Source: CAYUAI01 sp964442745 (lineage in GTDB: Bacteria > Pseudomonadota > Gammaproteobacteria > S012-40). From it: 21,385 bases of DNA. The stretch covers positions 1-21,385 of the forward strand of contig CAYUAI010000068.1 in assembly GCA_964442745.1 (NCBI GenBank), in the 5' to 3' direction. This document shows, piece after piece, positions 9,018-17,300 of this stretch (the first letter of the stretch is position 1; each line of letters begins with the position of its first letter). The translations under genes were made by a program, and so were the position numbers. A model generated the notes under the pieces. The model ran no database searches. It saw only the letters and a program-made list of their open reading frames with translations, and had not been told where the DNA came from.

Positions 9018-9052
9018 TAAGTTAATATTATTTTTTTCAACAGCTTACCTGT

Positions 9053-9088
9053 AAGTATACAGAAATTATTAAATATTTCTGTATACTT
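9053..9088. repeat. loxP-like 14-bp inverted repeat with 8-bp spacer; also terminator-like
   Basis: AAGTATACAGAAAT (9053-9066) and ATTTCTGTATACTT (9075-9088) are perfect reverse complements around the eight-base centre TATTAAAT. Two inverted arms of 13-14 bp with an 8-bp spacer are the geometry of a tyrosine-recombinase crossover site. A run of eight T (9087-9094) overlaps the right end, so the same structure could terminate ssb transcription on the plus strand. The two readings are not exclusive. Confidence 0.6.
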
Positions 9089-9152
9089 TTTTTTGAGTTA
9101 TGTTATGGTTATCATGTATCTTTAATATTTGTATGATTTTAGGTTTAAACTT

Positions 9153-10445
9153 ATGTATAAATACCAGGCCTTTAGATTTTCGAACGGTGAGCGTTATGGA
9201 CTACTAGTGCATGGTGATACGAGAGAGCCTCTGATTTACCAGAATTTGTATACTACGATTCATCACCGAAATAAGTCTGATTCGATCAATACCATCCGAT
9301 CAGTTTTTGGCGTGCTTGGATTCTTTACAGAGCTATGTGATTTTCTTGAAATTGATATTGAAGGTAGGTTTCGTGCAGACGATTTGTTGACCATCTCAGA
9401 GATTGAGTCGATTGCTTTGTGGGCAAAAAAACCGAAAGTTGAACTCTCTAAAGCAGAGAGAAGCGAGAAAGTAAATAACGTAGTCCCTATCAATCTAAAG
9501 AAGATAGAGCTGGCGCGGTATACAGTGATTGTGGATGAAGATCTTGTTGAGGCTAATACAACCTACCACAGATTAACGGTGATTGCTCAGTATGTTACCT
9601 GGCTGGCAAATACAATTTCACCTGCCTCACATAAAGCAATTAGCAGGATGACAAGTAGCATAATTAATCATCGTCCAGTGAAGATGTCGTCGTCTTCCGG
9701 TAGTGAACCGTTTAAGTCTTTGGAAATGGATCAGAAGACTCGATTGCTGGAAATGATAGAGCCAAGTTCGGTGGACAATCCATGGAAAAATGAAGCCGTT
9801 CGTTATCGTAACTGTTTGATCATACATATTCTCATGTACCTGGGTTGTCGCAAGGGGGAGTTGTTGTCTCTAAAGGCGACAGACGTAGATCCTGGGAGGA
9901 AAACAATAGGTATCCGAAGAGAGGCGGATAATCCGGATGATCCACGAACAAATCCTGCACTGGTAAAAACACTCAGCCGAGATGTCGATGTTTCTGATGA
10001 GCTTTATTTGATGATCGAAGCGTACATTATGAAATATCGTTCTCAGGTAAAAGGTGTGAATAAGTGTTCATATTTGTTTGTTAGCCACCAAAATGGGGCA
10101 TCCGTAGCGATGCCCCTATCTCATTCTGCAGTAGATAAAATATTTTTCATTCTAACTAAAAACTTAGGCTTCAGTGTTCATCCGCATGCGCTTAGGCATA
10201 CTTGGAATGATGACTTTAGTGAGCAGGTTGAATCCTTCTTAATTTCTGGAGAAATGTCTGAGTCTGAGGTAGAGGATTTGAGAAGTTACATGATGGGGTG
10301 GAAAGAAGGTTCAGGAACGGCAAAAACGTATACAAAACGCTATCAGCAGAAAAAAGCCATGAAATTTGGCTTGCACTTGCAAAAAAAGATACGCACGGCA
10401 GACAAAGACCGGATAGAAATAAAAAATAGGGATGTGCCATTCTGA
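9153..10445 (+). CDS. ginA: Tyrosine recombinase, GinA-like (first of three)
   Basis: A site-specific DNA recombinase presumed to take part in excision and integration of the island. The product is 430 aa from the ATG at 9153, which has a weak AGG nine bases upstream; a TTG 24 bases further upstream is less likely. The N-terminal half resembles a SAM-like core-binding domain. The catalytic half shows R233 (GCRKGELLSL), H345-A-L-R348-H, W383 in the usual His/Trp position and nucleophile Y393, so it looks catalytically complete. It opens an operon: the next gene starts inside its end. A second homologue with the same IRREADNPDDPR-type segment lies at 19338. GInt family naming is from gene order and is my inference; tyrosine recombinase is certain. 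Confidence 0.85.
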   Translation: MYKYQAFRFSNGERYGLLVHGDTREPLIYQNLYTTIHHRNKSDSINTIRSVFGVLGFFTELCDFLEIDIEGRFRADDLLTISEIESIALWAKKPKVELSKAERSEKVNNVVPINLKKIELARYTVIVDEDLVEANTTYHRLTVIAQYVTWLANTISPASHKAISRMTSSIINHRPVKMSSSSGSEPFKSLEMDQKTRLLEMIEPSSVDNPWKNEAVRYRNCLIIHILMYLGCRKGELLSLKATDVDPGRKTIGIRREADNPDDPRTNPALVKTLSRDVDVSDELYLMIEAYIMKYRSQVKGVNKCSYLFVSHQNGASVAMPLSHSAVDKIFFILTKNLGFSVHPHALRHTWNDDFSEQVESFLISGEMSESEVEDLRSYMMGWKEGSGTAKTYTKRYQQKKAMKFGLHLQKKIRTADKDRIEIKNRDVPF

Positions 10446-12009
10446 GTTAATGCGTATGGGGAATAAAGTGAAAGTTAATTCTTTATCAGTAAGCAATGTA
10501 TCAAAATTTGTATCATTTAATGGATATGAGTTTGATATGGATTCTGATGTCTGGAAGCTAAATAAAAACAAGGAACTTAACGTTGATTTTATCGCTGAGT
10601 TTGATCCGGCAATACAAGAAGATGTGAGATCGACACTCGTGTACTTTGCAGAAAGTAAGTCGGCTTATCATGCATTCAATGTATGTCTTGCGATAAAAAA
10701 TTATCACGACAAAACAGGTAGAAGGGTCATAGATGAAACGGGTTTGTTGGTATATAAATCAATTTATTCGAAAAAAAGTGAGGAATACAGGCTTGGAGTA
10801 TTAAGAGTATTCCTAAAGCAATTGTATTTTCTAGAGTTTAAAGCCGTAAGTGATCAGTTGTTTGAATTACTAAGTCGTTGGAAGTTGTCAGGAAATGATA
10901 AGGGAACAGCCGTTTTATCGCTAGATCCTGAGGAAGGGCCGTACAGCGATACTGAATTTGAAGCAATAAGATGTGGGCTTGATAACAAGTACGCCGAGTC
11001 AGCGATTAATGCTAAGGAATATTCCTTAGCGCAGCTATTTGCTGCGACGGGACGAAGACCCATTCAAATAGCCTCATTGAAGATAGGTGATGTTCGAGTT
11101 GACTCGGAAACATTGGAAACAGCTGTGGTTATGCTGCGCCTACCTAAGGCGAAAGTACGTGGGCGTGGGTTTAGATCTGATTTTACAGACTTTGCGCTTA
11201 TAGAAAGTATAGGGCAAGTGCTAAGTGTGCATATTGAAAATGTGAAGAAGATCGCTGAGCATCAAATTGGAAGACAACTCAGTCATGAAAATTTTGATTT
11301 ATTACCTATTTTCCCCGATGATCTAAGTCAACTAAAGGGGATTTCTAATGATGACATGAAGGCCGCGTTGAAGACAGATGTGACACATCGGAAAACATCA
11401 GATATAACATTACAACTGAGAAATGTTATTGATAAATTACGAATTACATCAGAAAGAACTGGGAAGTTACTAAAAACGACAGGTTACCGATTCCGATATA
11501 CCTTGGGGACACGTGCGGCGCGTGAAGGCGCGGGTGTACTGACTATTGCGACATTATTAGATCATTCTGATACCCAGAATACCAAGGTATACGTTGCCAA
11601 TATTCCAGAGCAGGCGGCCACCATATCAGAGATCATGAATGGTTCTCTCATGCGGTATGCCAGTGCATTTCAGGGAGAATTGGTGGAATCTGAGGCGGAT
11701 GTTTTCACAACGATGCCGGGGGCACAACGTATCAGAACCAATGATAATCGTAACAATATCGGTTCCTGTGGCACCAATGCTATGTGTCATGACTATGCGC
11801 CAGTCGCCTGTTATATCTGTCCAAAGTTCAAAGCGTGGAGAAATGCCCCTCATCATTTGGTGTTGAAATGGTTGCTAGGTGAGCGGGAAATAATTATTGA
11901 AGAAACTGATGATTTGGAAATAGCCGCTATCAATGATAGAGCAATATATGCAGTTACCCAGGTAATGAGGCGGTGTTCTGAGCTGAAGGAAGAGGCGATA
12001 CATGGATAG
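10432..12009 (+). CDS. ginB: Tyrosine recombinase, GinB-like (second of three), with Cys-rich tail
   Basis: A 525-aa recombinase overlapping the end of the first by 14 bases; ATGs at 10450 and 10456 are alternative starts. The catalytic region is recognisable: R208/R209 (AATGRRPIQ), the box-II stretch YRFRYTLGTRAA, then LLDHSDTQNTKVYV with H378 and nucleophile Y387. The first His of the HxxR motif is replaced by Tyr (Y352), while R355 is kept. A C-terminal extension has four cysteines, C446-x5-C452-x7-C460-x2-C463, ending ACYICPKF. This looks like a zinc-binding knuckle and is shared in style with recombinases of multi-recombinase islands. The N-terminal GYEFDMDSDVWKL matches the broken gene at 20522. 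Confidence 0.82.
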   Translation: MCHSELMRMGNKVKVNSLSVSNVSKFVSFNGYEFDMDSDVWKLNKNKELNVDFIAEFDPAIQEDVRSTLVYFAESKSAYHAFNVCLAIKNYHDKTGRRVIDETGLLVYKSIYSKKSEEYRLGVLRVFLKQLYFLEFKAVSDQLFELLSRWKLSGNDKGTAVLSLDPEEGPYSDTEFEAIRCGLDNKYAESAINAKEYSLAQLFAATGRRPIQIASLKIGDVRVDSETLETAVVMLRLPKAKVRGRGFRSDFTDFALIESIGQVLSVHIENVKKIAEHQIGRQLSHENFDLLPIFPDDLSQLKGISNDDMKAALKTDVTHRKTSDITLQLRNVIDKLRITSERTGKLLKTTGYRFRYTLGTRAAREGAGVLTIATLLDHSDTQNTKVYVANIPEQAATISEIMNGSLMRYASAFQGELVESEADVFTTMPGAQRIRTNDNRNNIGSCGTNAMCHDYAPVACYICPKFKAWRNAPHHLVLKWLLGEREIIIEETDDLEIAAINDRAIYAVTQVMRRCSELKEEAIHG

Positions 12010-13894
12010 TGTACTAATATTTACGCCTAAATTCGAGAGAGATGCAACGCGTAATCTAAAAGATTTCATCTTGTTCTCCGAGTCACTTCCTCCTCTAAAT
12101 CAAGAGATGGAGTATGCGTCTGCCTACTGGAAAGGGGTGGCTAATTTCACTAAGGTAGGGGTCTCATCAAGAAACAGAGATTCCGAAAATCTCTTGAATG
12201 AATCAATTATTCCCTTTGCGAAGGCTTACTTGCTGTATAGCCAGACCCTAAGTCCTGCTAAGACGCTTAATGAAATGAAGGCTATTCGTGTCATTGAGAA
12301 AGTGATGATGAGAGCGTATGGCAAAGTGGATGTCTGTTCCATTAATTCAGTCGTCCTTGACCAAGCGGCCCAGGAGATTCGAGAGACTTATTCAGCTCAG
12401 GCGGCCTATCATGGTGGCGCGCACCTTGAAAAATTACAAAAATTTCTAGCTGAAAAGAAAATTATTCAACCATTTACATGGTTGAATCCTATAAAACGCG
12501 GTGAAGATACCGTTGAAAAAGTTGGCAAGAAAGGTACGGATCATCGAAATAAGAAATTGCCAGATGAAAATGCACTTTTAGCCCTAGCTGAGATTTTTGC
12601 GCTTGGAGAAGATCGACTTTCTCCGAGAGATATATTCACGTCTTCGGCGGTAGCAATACTATTGGCAGCACCCGCCAGAGCGAGTGAATTGTTCTATCTA
12701 AAAAAAGATTGCCTCCATGAAGATGTAGATCGACATGGCAATAAGGCACTCGGGATAAAGTGGTATTCCGGCAAAGGTTATGGATATGAGGTGGAGTGGG
12801 TTCCCAGTGCAATGGAAGAGACTGTTAGAGAAGCTGTGCGGCGGTTGCAAAATATTTCCGTGGCAGCTCGCAAGTTTGCTAAAACTCTCGTGCAACCAAC
12901 GGATAGTGAAGTTTATACCGGAAGTATGAGTGACTTTCCGCACATAAAATATAAAACAGGCAGCAATATTTCAGTCAAATGGTCAGAGGGACTATTCACG
13001 TTATTTCAAAATCAGTTGCACTCAAAAAAAGGTACCAATGAACAAAAATTATGGATGCCGCATATAGATACGCTAAATGAAGATCTAGCACCAACGAAAA
13101 AGAAGAAAAGAGGTTCGAACGAGTTGGCGGATGTTAAAAGCGTATTTGAGAGAGGTGGGTATCCATCCTATAAAATGGCTACACACCAAATACGCCATTT
13201 GTTGACAACGATTGCCAAAGTTAACGGTATGGAAACGGAACTTTTAACCAAGTGGGCAGGGCGGGCAAATGAAAAGCATAACCAAGTCTATAATCACACC
13301 ACACCTGAGCACTATAATAAACAATTCGCATTAATCACGGGTAGTGATAAGGACTCTGCCAATACTCTGCCTGTTGTTGAGATTGTTAATCCTGAAACCA
13401 TTCAGGAAATAAATACCAGTGCCTCACTGACACTGCATCAGACAGAGTTTGGTGTTTGTGTACACGATTATATTATATCCCCCTGCTCTAAACATCGTCA
13501 CTGCATCACCTGCACCGAACAGGTCTGTGTAAAGGGTGATGAGGTTAAGCTGGAGAGGATAAAGACGCGACTCGCCAGCGAACAGTCATTACTGGAGTCA
13601 GATAAAGTGGCCATGGATGAGGGGACGATTGGGGCGGATCGTCATTACAACAAGCGCATGGAAACAATCAAAGTTTGCTCAGAATTGATTGATCGACTGA
13701 CTGATGACAATTTGCCTGACGGAACCCTAATTAAGCTCTCCTCTGAATTGGAGATGAGCCATTTAGACAAGGCGCTGGATATTAATCATAAAAAACGCCT
13801 TCCGAAAATCGAAAAGAATAGTCAATCTGGTGTGCAAACCCTTAACCGGCCACCGCAGGCATTAGCCAAACTAAAAATGTTGAGAGGGGTGTGA
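12002..13894 (+). CDS. ginC: Tyrosine recombinase, GinC-like (third of three), with Cys/His-rich tail
   Basis: A 630-aa recombinase, the same length as TnpB of Tn554. Its ATG overlaps the stop of the second recombinase by eight bases and is preceded by AGGAAGAGG. Catalytic residues visible are R226 (APARASEL), H395-Q-I-R398-H, W418 and nucleophile Y430 (NQVYNHT). A Cys/His-rich segment follows (C486, C495, H498, H500, C501, C504, C509), possibly a metal site. It ends in a charged helical tail (about 510-630). All catalytic residues are present. Its job is presumably strand exchange together with GinA and GinB; how the three share the work is not known to me. Confidence 0.85.
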   Translation: MDSVLIFTPKFERDATRNLKDFILFSESLPPLNQEMEYASAYWKGVANFTKVGVSSRNRDSENLLNESIIPFAKAYLLYSQTLSPAKTLNEMKAIRVIEKVMMRAYGKVDVCSINSVVLDQAAQEIRETYSAQAAYHGGAHLEKLQKFLAEKKIIQPFTWLNPIKRGEDTVEKVGKKGTDHRNKKLPDENALLALAEIFALGEDRLSPRDIFTSSAVAILLAAPARASELFYLKKDCLHEDVDRHGNKALGIKWYSGKGYGYEVEWVPSAMEETVREAVRRLQNISVAARKFAKTLVQPTDSEVYTGSMSDFPHIKYKTGSNISVKWSEGLFTLFQNQLHSKKGTNEQKLWMPHIDTLNEDLAPTKKKKRGSNELADVKSVFERGGYPSYKMATHQIRHLLTTIAKVNGMETELLTKWAGRANEKHNQVYNHTTPEHYNKQFALITGSDKDSANTLPVVEIVNPETIQEINTSASLTLHQTEFGVCVHDYIISPCSKHRHCITCTEQVCVKGDEVKLERIKTRLASEQSLLESDKVAMDEGTIGADRHYNKRMETIKVCSELIDRLTDDNLPDGTLIKLSSELEMSHLDKALDINHKKRLPKIEKNSQSGVQTLNRPPQALAKLKMLRGV

Positions 13895-14310
13895 TGGCAA
13901 AACATATTACCGACCAAGACATAAAAAAAACCGTATCACTTATTGATCAATGGGATGATGAAGTAAAATTTACATGGGATAGTCTCTGTGCATTAGCTGT
14001 TAAACGATATTCCATTGCGGCAACTCGACAGACCCTGCAAGGGTATTCGAGGATTAAGTCTGCTTTTGACGATAAGAAGGTGGATATTCGCACTAATGGT
14101 AAACGTAAAGCCAAGATTCCACCTTCGCTCAATATTGCAGCCAAACGTATATCAACACTAGAAGCCGAGAATAGTCGATTGAAGAAAGAGCAAGAAAGGC
14201 TTTTAGCACAGTTTGTTGTTTGGCAATACAATGCCTATGCACATGGGATGACAATGGATAAACTAAATAATCCATTGCCGAAAAAAAATAGTCGTAACAA
14301 CCCTGTTTGA
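13894..14310 (+). CDS. ginD: Small basic coiled-coil protein, GinD-like / TnpC-like (DUF6262-type)
   Basis: A 138-aa protein starting at the ATG that shares one base with the ginC stop (TGATG). A strong Shine-Dalgarno GAGAGGGG lies four bases upstream; a GTG three bases earlier is in frame. Residues 20-60 could form a helix-turn-helix-like unit (WDSLCALAVKRYS). A basic stretch follows (65-75), then a heptad-type helix (about 80-108, ISTLEAENSRLKKEQERLL). Small coiled-coil proteins in this position accompany three-recombinase islands and Tn554 (TnpC) and are thought to steer orientation or efficiency of integration. It has no catalytic motif. It is the last gene of the recombination operon, followed by an 84-base gap. 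Confidence 0.72.
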   Translation: MAKHITDQDIKKTVSLIDQWDDEVKFTWDSLCALAVKRYSIAATRQTLQGYSRIKSAFDDKKVDIRTNGKRKAKIPPSLNIAAKRISTLEAENSRLKKEQERLLAQFVVWQYNAYAHGMTMDKLNNPLPKKNSRNNPV

Positions 14311-14331
14311 TTGTTATTACTTATGAAATAA

Positions 14332-14356
14332 CCAGCATAGTTCAATTTTTGGCTGG
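14332..14356. repeat. Weak hairpin between ginD and the cargo gene
   Basis: CCAGC (14332-14336) and GCTGG (14352-14356) can pair across a 15-base loop. There is no T-run. The 84-base gap that contains it also has a poor promoter-like stretch (TTGGCT at 14350-14355, AATAAT 15 bases on), so separate transcription of the cargo is possible but not shown. Confidence 0.25.
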
Positions 14357-14394
14357 AATAGTATGACGAAATAATGCCAATAGGGATTAAATAG

Positions 14395-17300
14395 ATGAGT
14401 ATCGCAGGCATTCGATCCAACCGTGGTGATGGTTACCAAACATTAGTCGCATTTGATTGGGCATTGACGGTACTGTCCGATCCAGATTTCCAATGGATTG
14501 AAGTAGATTCTGTATCGTATTCTGTAGACGATATAGTGATCGGAAAAGCTGATGGCACGGAGATTTGCTGCCAGTGCAAAAAGAATCAGACTCATTTCAA
14601 GCCATGGACGGTAGCTGACCTTGGTGATGAATTAGAAAAGGCATCCAGCTTGTTGGCTATCAATAAGAATGCTGAAGTACGTTTCTATTCACGTAGTCCT
14701 TTTAGTACATTAGCAAAACTGCGTGAATACGCTGTTCTTCAACCCGATGAAGCAAGCTATCGTAAGAAATTGAGCAAAGAGCATCAAAAAATTGATGCCG
14801 AATTGACAACGATATTTGCCACTAAAGCACCTAATCTCTCAATCTACGAGTTCGTGTGCAGAACATTGTTTGAAACCAGTTGCGAATTGGATCGAATGGA
14901 GACTTTGCTACATGAACGTTTACGTTTTATGGCGAGCAACTCAACATCCGGATTCAATGCCCTATGGACGCGTATTGATAATCTTGGTGGGCGCATGGGT
15001 AGCAGTAACCTAACCACGTCTCCCCTACATCGTTTAACCAAAGAAGACCTCAAGGCTATCCTTCAGCAGGCAGGTGCAATGCTGACCCCAGCTATGAGTC
15101 TTGTTGAGGCGCGTAATTCATTTTCCAGCACATCGGCTATCGGTAGAACATGGCAACGAAACATTTCTGGGCAGTACATTACCAGTCCCGTTGTAAACGA
15201 GATAATCACAGCTGTTGATGTGAAAAAACGCTCTATTTTACTCACTGGTCTACCAGGTTCTGGTAAAACTTGCGTGATATTGGCGGTGCAAGAAGCGTTG
15301 GAACAACGGATGCAAAAACAAAATGACTTAGTGCCTCTTTTTATTCAAGCACGTGAATACGCCGATCTGGATACAGCACTAGAACGCCAAGCTCAAGGTT
15401 TATCTGAAAAATGGGTAGAACAAGCAGCACGCATGGCTGAAGAAACTCAAGTGGTCATTGTAATAGATTCTTTAGATGTACTGTCTATTGCCCGTGAGTA
15501 TAGAGTACTAACATACTTCTTAGCGCAAATAGATCGCTTGCTATTGATTCCAAATATTACTGTAGTAACTGCCTGCCGTGACTTTGACCTGCAATACGAC
15601 CGCCGAATTGCCGAGCGGAAATGGGATTGTGAATTAAAATGTCGTCCATTGAATTGGGAGACCGAAGTTGCTCCGCTACTTAACGTGCTTGACATCCACA
15701 TGGCGACCATAGATCCTGTTACCCGTGAGCTGATTAAAAATCCTCGCGAACTGGCATTGTTTGTAGAACTTGCACGACGAGAGGGAAGTTTCAATGTTGT
15801 AACAAATCAAGCGTTGGCGCAGCGATATCTCGACACCTTTATTCAGGCCGATAGCGTGCTGGGTGAGATAGCAATGCAAGCTATTGAAGCTATTGCCGAT
15901 GAGATGCTTAAATCCCGCAGCCTAGTGGTGCCCCGTCAGCGCTTCAATGCATCACAAGATATTCTAAGAGCTTTACTCAGCCTCAACGTGCTGCAAGAAA
16001 CTCAAGATAGGAAACTAACATTCGGGCATCAAACTCTTCTAGATGTATTAGTAATCAGTGGAGCGATGCGTCAAGGCGTACCGCTAAATAAATTTATTCA
16101 AGCTTTACCCCCTGTGCCTTTTGTGCGTCCCAGTATCCGTAGTTTTGTCGCACAATTGGTAATGGGAGAGCGAAGCGAATTTAGAAAACAACTGAGAACA
16201 GTTTTAATTGGTAGCACTGCCTTCCATGTTCGCCGCTTGGTTGCAGAATCGCTTGCCGAACAGATACCACAAAATGATGATTGGCCCCTGATACGTGATT
16301 TGTACAATAAGCATCGTGACGTGTTTCAAGTGATTTGCACTCAAGCTGTACAAATTGACTGGCATCACTTTTGGCTCAGGAATCTTGTACCTGTTTTGAT
16401 AGAAACGCAGGATGTAAATGGATTGGCGGCGCATATGCACCGTGTATCACAGTGGATAAACGAGGATGCTGCAGGGATACTTCAATTTTGGACTAAATCA
16501 TTATCACTGGATTGGCTTGATGGTAAAGAAATTGCTCATCAGCTAGGTCATTATATATCTGAAATCGACACGGGAAATTTGACACTGGTCGAGCCCTTGT
16601 TAGAGCAGTTGCTCAATATGCCGCGACAAGAACATAATTCTCTGGGGCGTGCCATCGCTCGTTGTGTAGCAGCAAAAGTTGTGAATGATACTTTATTATG
16701 GCGCTATGTTGCGGGTGACATCAGTGACGACGATGTCATTAAACATCACTTCAATAACAAACTGCGTTGCCAACCTCATGAGTTTGGGAAAAGCGATGGC
16801 AACTTTTTTTGCCAACGAATGGAAGAATCCACTACATTGCTGGACTTGGCATTGGAGTCTCTTGAGCGCTGGAGCGAAGTCAAATCATCGCGCCACGGCA
16901 ACACGCGTATAGGTTATCGAAGTGGATTTCTGCAAAAGACTTCTTATGAAGATACCCATACTCAGAATGACACGCGACATGTCGACGCTGAGAATATTCT
17001 GATGAATTCGATAGAAAATGCCATCCTTCATCATGCAAAAGTACGCTCCAACTGGTGGAAAAATAACCGTGAACGCCTGTGTTTCAATCACGAAGGGGCG
17101 TTAATCTACTTTGCAATCCTCGCTTGTAATAACTCTTCCTTAGCTAACATTGACTTAATCGGGCGGATATTGTGCAATAAGAATTTATTGAAGTTTGAGC
17201 TTAATTACGAATTAGGTACATTGATGAATACAACATATATGTACCTTGATACGTCTACACAAGATGAGGTGATGGAGTGCATCATGTCCGTGTGGGATGA

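Noticed and set aside
9129..9152. TTG start giving a 438-aa first recombinase
   Set aside because: The ATG at 9153 has an AGG at proper distance, while the TTG has no ribosome-binding site.
8986..9152. tRNA or tmRNA as integration target
   Set aside because: No cloverleaf or CCA-type 3' end; the target is best described as the ssb 3' end.
14373..14393. Mini-frame (ATG to TAG, six codons) just before the cargo gene
   Set aside because: It overlaps the cargo's Shine-Dalgarno; a leader peptide is conceivable but nothing supports it.
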